From: Megascapheus bottae
Taxonomy: Eukaryota; Chordata; Mammalia; Rodentia; Geomyidae
Assembly: GCA_024803745.1 (NCBI GenBank)
Contig: JANJXV010000024.1
Location: forward strand, 11,547,427-11,611,426
Length of the DNA stretch: 64,000 nt
Direction: 5' to 3'
Shown: positions 49,590 to 60,244 of the stretch, piece by piece
How positions within the stretch are numbered: position 1 is the stretch's first letter
Layout: each line of letters opens with the position of its first letter
The notes under the pieces: generated by a model
Seen by the model: only the letters and a program-made list of their open reading frames with translations
What the model was told of the DNA's origin: nothing
The model's database searches: none
Made by a program: the position numbers and the translations under genes

Positions 49590-49826
49590 CATTCTTTTTT
49601 TTCTATGCCAGTATTCAAAGTCTGACTCAAAGCTTTGAACTCAAATCTTTGTACTTTTTTTTTTTCCCTTGCTTTATCTGTTCAAGGCTGGCACTTATTT
49701 TTTGGTGGTTAGTTGGAGTTAAGTCTCATGGACTTTTCTATCTTAGCTGGCTTTGAACCAGAATCCTCAAATCTTAGCATCTTGAGTAGCTAGGATTATA
49801 GCTGGTGAGCTAGCACTATCTGGCTT
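49590..49826 (-). repeat. B1-Geo-like SINE, antisense
   Basis: T-run, TTTGAACTCAAATCTTTG, TTAGTTGGAGTTAAGTCTC, CTGGCTTTGAACCAGAATCC, TGAGTAGCTAGGATTATAG. Diverged. It forms an inverted pair with the sense copy at 49867. Confidence 0.83.
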
Positions 49827-49866
49827 TTCTAAAGCTAGAGAAACCATGGGATCAAGAAACTTGGAA

Positions 49867-50122
49867 GGACAACCGATTGCGGTGGCTCACACCTGTAATC
49901 CTACCTACTCAGGAGGCTGAAACCTGATGGTCGAAATTCAGAGCCAGCCTGGACACTAAAGATCCAGAGACTCTTATCTCTAATTAACCACTAGAAAACC
50001 AGAAGTGGTGTTGTGGTTCAAGGGGTAAGGCAGTAGCCTTGAGCTGAAGAGCTCAAGGACAGCACCTAGGTCCAGAGTTCAAGCCCTATGACTAACAAAA
50101 AAGAAATGAAAAAGAAAATGAA
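49867..50122 (+). repeat. B1-Geo-like SINE, sense, with 13-bp target-site duplication
   Basis: GCGGTGGCTCACACCTGTAA, CTACTCAGGAGGCTGAAACC, TTAACCACTAGAAAACC, right half with AGAGTTCAAGCCC and an A-rich tail. AAGAAACTTGGAA is repeated at 49854-49866 and 50123-50135. Confidence 0.92.
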
Positions 50123-50563
50123 AAGAAACTTGGAAATACCTTTTTTTGGTTAGCATTTCAGAACAGAGTGAAAGTGTGTGATTTTTAGTTCTTGTTCATT
50201 CTGTTCTTGCTTACATTGTAGAGTAGCATCTAGACTGCAAAGAATTCATGTTGTTTCTGAAACAAAAGCATTTCAAATCACTTGGGGTGAATGACAGATC
50301 CCCAGGATGGCCCAGTGGTTCAGTGGGTGATAGAGGCTCAAACACAAGAAATAGGTTCATTCAGCTGGCACTGCACACAACCACTGAGAGAGCTGGGGTG
50401 GGGGGGAAGAGACCCTGACAGAGATTACTGCAGAGCCCTGCCCACTATTCCTGTCCCCTCATTGTATGTCTGAGTGAGGGAAAAGGCAGAGCTATGGTCA
50501 CTGGGTTTAGCAAGGACCCACACATTGATCCTCACCTGCCTTAACATCTTTCTCGGCACCTCC

Positions 50564-50588
50564 TTGTGTGTGTGTGTGTGTGTGTGTT
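50564..50588 (+). repeat. (TG)n microsatellite
   Basis: About 12 TG units, 40 bp before the SINE at 50632. Confidence 0.9.
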
Positions 50589-50619
50589 GTAGGAAACCCC
50601 CGAAAACTCTTTTTATTTG

Positions 50620-51082
50620 TCTATTTATTTTGCCTGTCCTGGGGCTTAAAGTCTAGTCCTAGACCCTGTCCCTGAACTCCTTTTGTTCCACATTAGCACT
50701 CTATACCACTTGAGCTACAGCAGTACAATGGGCTTTTTCTGTGATTAATTGAGATAAGAGTCTTGGACTTTCTGCCTGGGCCGACTTCAAATCACAATCC
50801 TCCGGTCTTAGTCTCGCCTTTTTTTTTTTTTTTTTTTTTTTTGCCAGTCCTGAGCTTGAGCTCAGGGCCTGAGCACTGTCCTTGGACTTTCTCAAAGCTA
50901 GAGCTCTTCCGCTTTAGCCTCAGCACCACTTCCGGCTTTTTCCTATGTATGTGGTACCGAGGAATCGAACCTGGGTCTTCATGCATGCTAGGCAAGCACT
51001 TTAACCACTAGGCCAAACTCCCGGCCCCCGGTCTTAGTCTCTTGAGTAGGTAGGATTGCAGATGTGAGCCACTGGTGCCAGG
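50620..51082 (-). repeat. B1-Geo-like SINE, antisense, split by IDL-Geo
   Basis: Right half and part of the head are 50620-50815. The rest (CTTGAGTAGGTAGGATTGCAG, GTGAGCCACTGGTGCCAGG) follows at 51028-51082. The two pieces flank an IDL-Geo-like copy, with CCGGTCTTAGTCTC duplicated at 50802 and 51028. Confidence 0.9.
50816..51027 (-). repeat. IDL-Geo-like SINE, antisense, nested and young
   Basis: T-run of over 20 (50819-50842), GCCAGTCCTGAGCTTGAGC, TGGTACCGAGGAATCGAACC, CATGCTAGGCAAGCACTTTA, CTCCCGGCC. Exact 14-bp target-site duplication. Confidence 0.95.
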
Positions 51083-51909
51083 ACTACCTTTTGTTTCTTA
51101 ACTCTTCCCTATTTGGGTCTGTTGCTGACAGTACACAGGAAAGCCTTGTCTAATAGTGTTGGGACATAGCGATTTACTAGTCCACTTTATAGAGTGTGGT
51201 ACTTCTTCATCCCACAGTAAGTGCTGCACCCTATGAGGCTTAAGTTTGTATCCCTGAAGCTACCAGTCAGAGGATTTGAAAATAAAGGGGAGAATATTGT
51301 AGCAAACCAACATGTGATCAAGCATGTGGCAAATCCCAGAATCCCCCTGGTACATTCTGTTACTGCAACCTGAAACTGATTGGGAATGAGGCTTAATATC
51401 AGTTATGCGGCATTTACTAATTTTTTTCCCAACTGTTAAATGACTTTTCTGCACAATATTGCTCCATTCAGGGCAACTTATCTTTTTACCTGGAAGGAAC
51501 TTATTTCCATTAGCATTGGAACACTAGCTCCATATTTTGCATTTAAAATGTTTCATGTGATTAAACGCTGAAAGAAACATTATTACTTCTGTTTCTTAGG
51601 AGTGTGCTCTTCCAACTGATTCTTCTTTTGTGCCCAGAACAATGCCTTTAATTTGGAAACAAGTAAGGGAGCTCTCTGATTACCAGGCACACTGTTAACA
51701 GAAACTGGCAGCCAAGTAGTGGTAACTGGGCTCAGGAGAAGAGCAGCCAGACAATTGTCTTTCCAGCAACTGCTCCTCACAGAGTAGCCACTTACCCGCA
51801 TACACTGTGACCTCTACCATTGACATCTACCATTTTAACAATCCTTGCTTCACTCTTCTTTTTCCCACCCTCTTTCCTTTTCCTACTGTGTTTTATTATT
51901 TTATCTTTC
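51083..51909. other. Plain intron before the 51940 exon
   Basis: No repeats recognised. Pyrimidine content rises towards the acceptor. Confidence 0.6.
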
Positions 51910-51939
51910 TTAATTGAGTTTTCTCTTCTTCCTTTACAG
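51910..51939 (+). promoter_or_regulatory. 3' splice site of the 51940 exon
   Basis: A tract rich in T and C (TTTTCTCTTCTTCCTTTACAG) ends in AG at 51938-51939. A candidate branch point TTAAT has its A at 51913, 26 nt upstream. Pyrimidine richness extends back to about 51840. Confidence 0.88.
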
Positions 51940-52011
51940 AGCTATTAAGAATGGAAAGGGATTGCACAGCAAGAAGGAAGTGCCCATCCACCGTGTCGCA
52001 GACATCTCTGG
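51940..52011 (+). CDS. Snd1: SND1 internal exon, SN3-SN4 linker
   Basis: This is a 72-bp exon. Its acceptor follows a long pyrimidine tract ending CTTTACAG, and its donor is GG|GTAAGT. Joined to the exon ending at 34173, it reads Arg (split codon) and then [20 protein letters not shown] and DIS, ending in a split Gly codon (GG). This is the known SND1 order directly after ELLAAEA. It covers roughly residues 490-515, the basic linker between the third and fourth SN-like domains. The length is divisible by three and both flanking introns are phase 2, so skipping it would keep frame. The next SND1 exon (SN4 start) was looked for to 64000 and not seen, so the downstream intron runs past the window end. 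Confidence 0.96.
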
Positions 52012-52017
52012 GGTAAG
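52012..52017 (+). promoter_or_regulatory. 5' splice site after the 51940 exon
   Basis: The context CTGG|GTAAGT is a strong donor. Choosing GT at 52012 leaves the exon ending in the first two bases of a Gly codon, matching the phase-2 pattern of the other junctions. Confidence 0.9.
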
Positions 52018-55000
52018 TCCTGTCCCTGAATCCAGGTGTGAGGCTCTGAGGTTCCCTGTGTATGTATGAATTCTCATCAAAGAACTCAGCCTCAGTGTTT
52101 TCTGTAGCTTTGGGCCCTGAATTTGAATTTTACTAAGATATCTTCTTAGGCATCCATGAGGATTCTGTTTCATATTATGCCAACAAGTTCTAAATTCTTG
52201 TTACAATTCCTTCTTATACAAAATACAATGTGAGCTTATATACTAGCATGAATTGCCTCTGTTTTTTTCTCTACTATAAACTATTAGAAGTGTAGAAGAG
52301 ACTTCTTCCCAGTTATATAGAAATGAAATTAGCTCTTTAAAAATCCTTGTTTCATTCTCACAATGAATGGAATGTCTTCATGGTAAAGGTCAAGTATAGG
52401 TTTTAGGATAGGATAAGTCTAAGAATTAATTGTGATTTCCTAATGAGCTTTTTCTCTGGTTGCTTGCAAAAAGGAGAGCATGAAGAAATGTATGACTATC
52501 TTTTGAGATAATACAAATTGATTATAGCGAAGCATTGATGACATAAATACTTATAAGCCCCCAAATGAACATTTCGCAGTAAGAACTTTATCCTTCCACA
52601 TTGAAGATCCCTTTTGGCAGACTATCTCTCTTGTCGGTTGAGTAGATTTCATTTACAATATTTATTGAATGCCTGCTATGTGCTAGGAACTTCTCTAGAC
52701 ACTGAGAATGTAACATGACCCAGCTAGGAGGACAGTGAACATATCAGCATGGATTTCAATCTAGTGGGTGGAGAAATACCTGTGATGCACATCCTCTCAT
52801 TTCCCATCGCTACCTGTGAAGAGAGTATGGAATGTGCCTTGTGCATGGAGGGCAGTGTCACCTGGAGAGCTGAAGGAATAGGGGCTAGCAAGTCTTTGCC
52901 TGTAAAACCAGGAAATTTGCCTTGGCCTTTGAGAAGAAAATGCTAGTATAGATGAATGCTGCTAGAGCTCAGCCTGGCCCAGAGCAGTGATGAATCAGAG
53001 GGTAATGGCTTCTCAAAGATGCTGTGTTCCCAAGCTTGGCCGACTCTTTGTTCCTGGGTCCTGGTGCTTCCTTACTGCAAATATGTCTGGCTCTTCCTCC
53101 TTGCTTTGGTATCTTGATACTCTTTATTTCAGGCAGTAGGACCTGGTGAGCTTTTCTTTCTCTGTAGCCAGTTAGTGCTGATGATGATTAAACAAGACCA
53201 CCTATGTCTCGTGGAAGGATTTACTCAGTCAAGAAGTCAAGATCTCTATCAAGTGGGTGTGATGCAGTGATATGCTTTTATTGTGGCTTAGAAACCTGAG
53301 ACATCTAGAAGCCTATTGCTAATGGTCTTTGAGCCACAGATGACTGTGGTGTGTCTGCTGAGACTCATTGTTAACAAGTGTGACATGCTCAGTGCTATGC
53401 TATCTGGCTCATTTTCTCAGTGGTTACCCTGCTGAGTTATTCTTACACATATATCGTTAATTTATATAGGTACATGGTATTGTATTCTCAACAATATTTT
53501 CTTAAATAACGTTCTTTTGCTGGAGACATTGGAGCAGCCATAAGGCAATTTGGGGGATCTTTAGCTTCAGGAGAAAAAGTGTTGCAAATCCCTGTTTTGC
53601 AAAATGCAATGGGGGCTGCCTATATACAAAGGTCATCTCCCTATTAAAAAGTATATATAGAATCCATGCTTTTGGACTCTCTCAGAGCTGAATTAAGCCT
53701 TGGAATAGTTTATCAATTCAAAATAAAAATATTAAAGTGGTGTCAGTATGCAGATATCCACTCTTGCCTCTGCTTCAAGCGCAAACAGTTTGGGGGCTAG
53801 GCTGCTGTCTTTTGACTCATCAGGTGCATGTTCTTGTTCTGATTTTGTACCTGTGGTGAGGTGAAGTTCTAGAAAAAGATGTTAGATAGAAGTGGGTCTG
53901 CCTGAATTTCCTCCCGGGACCTCTGAATTCAGGATCTTCAAGCTCTTCATTGCTGCCTTTGAATTTTATTCCCCTTCTGTCCTCCCCATCTTTGTGCTTT
54001 ATCAACCCTTTGTTTTTCTGTTTGCTAGCCATGGCTCTTGTAAAACTTGTCTTCATTTTGTCATTATTATTCTTCCTACGTCATCAGCTTTCCCTTAAAC
54101 GTTGGCTCAATTTCATACCTATTTTAATCTCTTTTCTATGTGATTATTAGAGAATTGGTTTGCTCATAAGTTATTTAAAAATAAATGCCAGTTAAATTTT
54201 GTTCAGTTACCACATAAATAAAAGAGGAAAGCTTGAGCAAGTAGAAGACTGGAAGTGAAAAAGCTATTCAATTTAAATAGATGTCAGGTATGACCTTGTC
54301 TGCCTGAATCACAAATTATTCAGCTAAGATTGCAATTTTTCGTGCTCTCTGTAATAGAGTAGGTTTGTCTTTTCCCCCTTCTCACCTTCCCATCTCTCCA
54401 TCACCGTGTTAAGTACGAGTGTGTGTTGGGTGCCCTTGTGCTGTTTAAGTGAGATGTATGGGTTTTCCGCTCCCTGGAGCACGCTGGCAATTTTGCTGTC
54501 TGAGGGACAGGTAGACATGCAGGGTCATATAGGCAAACGCGTACGGCCTGATAGAGAATAAACACCAGGAGTGATGGCAACGTAGTGTACACTTATATAA
54601 TGGCTTCATAAAACTTTCTTAATCTCTTTTAAATCTCTAGCTATGTTCCCCACTGCCCCAGATTGATTCCCCCTCTTAGTTGCAGGTCATGATAAATGGA
54701 AGTTTCTATTGAGATGACAGTGTATGCACTATGCTGCCAAAATGAATTTACTATGAACTATTATTGGTACATAGTACCTCACTCCACCCCCCTCCCTGAC
54801 CCATGCCCATCCTTGGGGAAAAAGAGAACATGTATAAGTACACACTTTGTCTCCTAGACACACTCAAGAAATGTGTAGTATGAAGGAGGTTATATCATGA
54901 TAGTGAGACAATGAATGAACCTGCATTTCTGTGCTAGAGTTAACTGCCTCTAATATTAGGCATCTGGTCTGTACCCATTCTTCTTCACTCCCCCAGTATT

Positions 55001-55263
55001 TACAAAAATTACTACAGAGTGGGGGTCAGGGTGTATTAGGGTGTTTTGCTCTTTGCAAGAGTAAGCACCTACTTGGCTGCCTGGGAGAAGTGGGGAATAA
55101 ATAATTCAGGCAGAGGAGCAACAGATTGACAGATTCCTTCAACAGTGAGGGTCACTGAGGTGATCTGACAAGCAAAGCTTGGTTTATTAATCCCAATGAT
55201 GTTTGTCATTAAGTTGAGTCCTATATAACATATCTACATATAACACCAACTGGATGAATGTTT
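52018..55263. other. Repeat-poor intron after the 51940 exon
   Basis: Only the MIR relic at 52645 was recognised. Confidence 0.55.
52645..52745 (-). repeat. MIR-like relic, antisense
   Basis: ATATTTATTGAATGCCTGCT, ATGTGCTAGGAACTTCTCTA and GACACTGAGAATGTAACATG match the complement of the MIR 3' end in order. Confidence 0.75.
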
Positions 55264-55446
55264 TTCATTTGTTTTTTGCCAGTCACGGTGCTTGAACTCA
55301 AGGCTCAGGCACTGTCTTAGGACACATTTTTTCTCAAGGCTAGCACTCTGCCACTTGAGCCACAGCTTTTTCTGTGAATGTGGTACCGAGGAATCAAACC
55401 CAGTGCTTTGTGTATTCTAAGCAAGCACTCTACCACTAGGCCCACG
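55264..55446 (-). repeat. IDL-Geo-like SINE, antisense
   Basis: GCCAGTCACGGTGCTTGAAC, CTCAAGGCTAGCACTCTGCC, GTGGTACCGAGGAATCAAAC, GCAAGCACTCTACCACTAGG. The extreme left monomer end is altered. Confidence 0.88.
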
Positions 55447-55490
55447 CTTTTGCACTTCATTTTAGGGTAACTGCTAAGGGGTGGGAAAGA

Positions 55491-55538
55491 TGGATGGATG
55501 GATGGATGGATGGATGGATGGATGGATGGATGGATGGA
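55491..55538 (+). repeat. (GGAT)n microsatellite
   Basis: Twelve uninterrupted units directly before a SINE. Confidence 0.97.
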
Positions 55539-55802
55539 ACCTGGTGTCTATGGCTCGTGTCTGTAATCCTAGCTACTCAAGAGGCTGACATTTGAAGATC
55601 ACAGTTGAAAGCCAACCTGGCAAGAAAGTCCATGAGACTCTTATCTTCAATTAACCACCAGTAAACTGGAAGTGGCACTGTGGTTCAAAGTGTGAAGTGC
55701 TAGCCTTCAGCTGAAGAGCTGAGGGACAGAGCCCAGGCCCAGAGTTCAAGTCCCCATGACCCAGAGGGAAAAAGTGTGTGTGCGCGTGTGTGCGCACATG
55801 CA
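55539..55802 (+). repeat. B1-Geo-like SINE, sense, with TG-rich 3' end
   Basis: TATGGCTCGTGTCTGTAATC, CTACTCAAGAGGCTGACATT, TTAACCACCAGTAAACTGG, right half ending AGAGTTCAAGTCCCC. A GTGTGTGCGCGTG tract follows. Confidence 0.88.
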
Positions 55803-56520
55803 CTCAGGCTACTAAAAGAAGTGACTGGTTTCCTTATATTCTCATTTTTCCAGCTATACCAAGTAGGGTCTTACCAATACCAGCCATTGCTTTCCTGTCT
55901 GTAGTATTCTGTCCCTGAATGTGACTGATTTGGTTCTAGATCTGGTTTGACTGGGAAGACTCTACTGTACTGATTGCTTCACTCCACACATCCAGTTTCC
56001 CATAAATGGGGATGTGGGCTTGTTTTGGCCCGATCCTGTCTTAGTAGAGAAAAAGTTGGGCTTTGTTATCTGTAGTATGTAAAGCTGTTCTTTATCTTAG
56101 GTTTATTATGTTTTTTGTTCTAGCCTGCTCTGTAATAATTACAGTCTCCTGCAGATACAGAGTATAAAACAGGAAATAAAATGAGGCTGGTGTATGGCTG
56201 TTGTTCTGGTACATCAGAAAAATCAGTTATGGTTCCGAGGAGAGAGAGCAGCAAACACTGCAAATGTACATTACTTCCTATGCTTCCATTCTGCTTCCTC
56301 TTCCATCTGTGCATGAGGAGGCCTAGTGGATATGTTTGAGTTCCTCTCTCTTTTCATCTGTGTCTGTTCTGTACTAGTACATGAACACTTGTAATTGCTT
56401 ATTTGTCTGTTTAACAGCATAAGAGAAAGAGCCTATACCATTCTCTTTGGTTACATTTCTATAAGCCATAGGATAAGTTAGATTAAACAGAATAGAGAAA
56501 GGGCTGTCTTTCTCTGAATA

Positions 56521-56526
<6 letters not shown>

Positions 56527-56552
<26 letters not shown>

Positions 56553-56738
56553 CTGCCAGTCCTGGGCTTGAGCTCAGGGCCTGAGCCCTGTCCTTGGACT
56601 TTGTCAAGGCTAGAGCTCTACCACTTGAGCCTCAGCACCACTTCCAGAGTTTTTCTATGGATGTGGTACTGAGGAATCAAACCCGGGTCTTCGTGCATGC
56701 TAGGCGAGCACTCTACCACTAGGCCAAACTCACGGCCC
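56527..56738 (-). repeat. IDL-Geo-like SINE, antisense (first of a pair)
   Basis: T-run, GCCAGTCCTGGGCTTGAGC, CCACTTGAGCCTCAGCACC, GTGGTACTGAGGAATCAAAC, CATGCTAGGCGAGCACTC, CTCACGGCCC. Confidence 0.93.
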
Positions 56739-56751
56739 AAAATCCCTTCGA

Positions 56752-56956
56752 TTTTTTTTTTTTTTTTTTTTTTGCCAGTCTTTGCTTGAGATCAGGGTCT
56801 GAGCAGTATCCTTGGACTTTTTCAAGGCTAGAGCTTTACCACTTGAGCCTCAGCATCATTTTCGGCTTTTTTCTATGTATGTGGAACCCAGGAATCAAAC
56901 CTGGATCTTTGTGCACGCTAAGCAAGCACTCTACCACTAGGCCAAACTCCCGGCCC
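56752..56956 (-). repeat. IDL-Geo-like SINE, antisense (second of a pair)
   Basis: T-run of about 22, GCCAGTCTTTGCTTGAGATC, GAGCCTCAGCATCATTTTCG, GGAATCAAACCTGGATC, CTCCCGGCCC. More diverged than its neighbour. TCTCTGAATATTTTCT at 56511 and TCTCTGAATGTTTTCT at 56957 flank both copies. Confidence 0.93.
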
Positions 56957-58387
56957 TCTCTGAATGTTTTCTGTTTTCTCATATTACATGGTCTTGTCCA
57001 CTCATATGTTAATTTCATTCACTATTCTTTACTTGTGGAACATGTTATACTCAGCTGGACATTTATATTAACTTGTGGCTTGACTATTTACTATTCTTTA
57101 ACCTCTTCTCCATGATTAATTGTGTTGGAGATGCATAGTATTACTATAAAAAATATGCCTTAGAGTGTTCTAAGGGCTAACTCTAGGGGGTCAGACTTTG
57201 ATTTGCTTTTATTCATGAAGTAAATCAAGTAATGAAGACTTACTAAGAAGAGCAGTGCCACTTTAACTTGCAAAGAGAAAGGATAAAACTGATCCTGAAG
57301 ATAATTGGGAGGATGTAAGTGATTAGGGAGATAGGTGGATAGATGGAGTATTCTTTCTAGCAGCATTTCCTGACCTTTTCCTTCCACATCTGGTTTTCTA
57401 TTGACTTCTCACACCCAAAGAACACTACTCTTCTCCCCAGCAATAGATATCTCAGATCATCCTCCTTTCCTAAGAGCTTTGGAGACTTCTATGACAGTTA
57501 CATTTCCTCAGCAGCTCATGGGATGTAGCCTTGGTAGAAGAATTTCCTTTGAAATCAAAGGAGTAAAATGTGGTATGTTTCCTAAGTTCAAGGAATGTAA
57601 AAAGCAGCAAATCTTCCAGGAATTCTGCAAGTGTAGTCTGTGTTAATTGCAGTTTCTCTTGTATATATTCTAGGCCATTCTGGACTTTTTCTTAAGTGAT
57701 ACTAAGGTTCCTTTCAGCTGCCTTTCTGTTGTTTCTCATCACTGATAGTTGAAGGCACAGATGTTCCTTCTTTGAGTTTTATTTTACAAAGGCCTTTTCT
57801 TCTCTTTTTCCCTCTTAGTACCATACCATGTCCTAATTATTTCCTTTGCAGTTTAAGTTACTATACAGATGGCTTAAGGTCAAGACTTGTGATTCTGCCT
57901 GGGGAAGGCTGTGGGGAGAGTCGGGGAGGGCATGGAGAGGGTGGGGATACTCTGTGACCTGTAGGGATCACCTAGGGAGGAGCTCTGTTCACACAGTAAT
58001 CTTGGCATCTTAATGCTGGGCTCTACATTTGCGATCTTGAGAAAACATCCTGGAACATGTGCCATCATAACAGGCCTGTACCTTTTTGTGTAATATTAGG
58101 TATTTATGATTTATGGTGGTTCTTCAATTTGGTTGCCCACATTGTTACTACTAATAGAAGCTAGAAAAAGACATTGCTCCCTCTGTTCCCTCTTCCTTGA
58201 AACAAAGTACATTGGACCCCAGTTGGACTTCAGTATAGAGCTAACTGACTCTTGTTCTGTCAGCACAAAAAACATGTTTCATGACTATAACACCACAGTG
58301 GGAACAAGTTTAGAAATCTCTCCTGGGCCAGAAGTTCCATGGATCTTTCTATAGTCCATTTTCTCTCACTCTCATAGTAGAAGGGAG

Positions 58388-58650
58388 AGCTGGGCGCCCA
58401 TGGCTCATACCTGTAATCCTAGCTACTTAAAAGGTTGAGATCTAAAGATCGTGGTTCAAGCCAGGCTCAAAAAGTCTGTGAGACTCTTATCTCTAGTTAA
58501 CCACCAGAAAACTGGAAGTGGCACTGTGGGTCAAAGTGGTAAAGCACTAGCCTTGAGCTGAAGAGCTCAGGGACAGCACCAGACCCAGAGTTCAAGCTTC
58601 CCCTCCCCCTCTCTCACACACACCAAAAAAGGGAGAAAAAAAAAAAAGAG
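58388..58650 (+). repeat. B1-Geo-like SINE, sense
   Basis: GAGCTGGGCGCCCATGGCTC, ACCTGTAATCCTAGCTAC, GTTAACCACCAGAAAACTGG, right half AAGCACTAGCCTTGAGCTG and AGAGTTCAAGC, then a C/T stretch and an A tail. Confidence 0.9.
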
Positions 58651-59404
58651 GAAGGGAGTACATTGTTATATGGATTGGGAGCTGGGGCAGGGAGGGCTGT
58701 TGTTTGGACTTGGGATTGTTTGGTCTGTAGTTTTTTTTTCAGATACACAAGTCTTAGATGGCTAATTTGTGTGTGTCTTTCTTAAGTCCCTCTCTTAAAT
58801 TCCCCAAAATTATAGAGGTTTCACCATTTTCTAAATCTAAAATTATTTGTGATTGCCATGCCAGTGGTGGTTGCATTTAAGTTCTTCTTACATATTTTAA
58901 ATCTACTTTTTCACTGTGTTGTTGTTTCTTTGGTGTTCTTTGTACACTGTAGGACACCAAATTTAGGACACTTGTCTCTAACTTGATTTAGTTAGGAGTT
59001 ACTCAGAAAAATTGTTGAAGACATGTATAGGCAAGAAGATTACTGGGTGTCCGTCCTTCCAATAAGAGTGCCTAAGGCTGCGTGCCCTGTGGGACTATGT
59101 GATTATAGAGTTTCTGCTCTTTTTATTTTTGCCTGGGCTGTTTTGCACCTTAGTAGAGAGAAGGACCTTGGGAAGGGGCTGATGGTGATGCAGTTCTGCC
59201 CTGTGAGAGAAATGTTTTCAGAGTTTACATTTTAACTCTGCATATATTTCAAGTGGCAAATTTACTTCACTATTTCTGGTAATATATGTGTTCTTCAGAA
59301 TCTGTTTCTTTAATTAATAAGTAGATTAAAATGAAGTCCCAAATGATTATATCTTTTTCATCTGTGCAATGTCTGGTTTATGCACTCTTCCTTAGAGTGC
59401 CTTT

Positions 59405-59590
59405 TTTGTTTAGTGAGAGTCCTTGCCACTTACATATCTAGGGCAAGTGCCCTACTATATAATCACATTCCCTAGCCCTTAGTTTTAAGTGATAGGATCT
59501 TATCCTTTAGCCAAGCTGGCTTGAAACTCACCATGTATCTGCCTTTACCTCCCAAGTGCATGCCACCACATCTGGTACTCATACACCTAA
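59405..59590 (-). repeat. Old ID/B1-type dimeric SINE relic, antisense
   Basis: GGGCAAGTGCCCTACTATAT and ACATTCCCTAGCCC form an ID-like block. GCCAAGCTGGCTTGAAACTC, CTTTACCTCCCAAGTGCATG and CCACCACATCTGG form a B1-like block. Confidence 0.65.
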
Positions 59591-60170
59591 CAGCTTTGAT
59601 CATGGAAACTCCAGGTAAGACAGCTGGAGATTTGGAATGTGAAGGTAGTAGATACAAATTGACTTTTTGGTGGATGTACCCCAGCTCTTCTCTTCAACAT
59701 CTCTGGGAAAATGCTACATTACTGTCAGTGACAGAGCTGTTTATTTTTTGCTTCTCATAATGAAAACATCTTCCTTTTCATATGTTCAGAAACCTTCCTA
59801 TGCCACTGCCATGAATTGTGTTCTTGGGGAATTTTCTGCTTCAAGAAAAATACTTTTTCTTGTTCCCTTCTGATTCCATGTTTAAGTGTGATTTCACATA
59901 CAGGAGTGCATGCAGAAGAGCAACTTAGCAACAAAATCCTAGCTCATATTTCCGTGCACTGAGCTATAACCTTTCTTCCTTAGTTCAGAGAAAGGAGCAA
60001 GGATTTTGAGTCCTGGAGTCCTGGAGCTTTTTTTCCCCTTGAATAAAGAGAGTTTGCTGTAAACAAAGACATTACCACCACTGCATTGTAGTCTTCTATC
60101 TTTTCCATTCTCTTGGATACATGTGGATATTGCTCTGTGATCCTGTTTCATGGATCCAACTTTGTTAAAT

Positions 60171-60244
60171 GTTCACATTGTGTGTTGATTGTTTTTTGAA
60201 TTGCTTTGCATTCGGACTAGCACCCACGATGTCCTCTGTGAATG
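60171..60244 (+). repeat. 74-bp direct repeat, copy 1
   Basis: Matches 62189-62262 at 69 of 74 positions without gaps. It begins GTTCACATTGTGTGTTGATT and ends TCCTCTGTGAAT. It is not part of a family I recognise. Confidence 0.9.

Larger units (their letters stand above)
34174..51939 (+). other. Snd1: Complete SND1 intron (17,766 bp, phase 2)
   Basis: Bounded by the GTGAGT donor at 34174 and the CAG acceptor ending at 51939. SND1 introns are known to be long in mammals. No nested gene was recognised in this one. Confidence 0.93.

Noticed and set aside
55491..55538. Regular short repeats as a possible CRISPR array
   Set aside because: Pure (GGAT)n without spacers, in a vertebrate intron.
24285..57115. 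Recurring open frames with a shared peptide (GPEHCPWTFSRLELYHLSLS) at many places
   Set aside because: This is one frame of the antisense IDL-Geo SINE that happens to be open. It is not a protein family.
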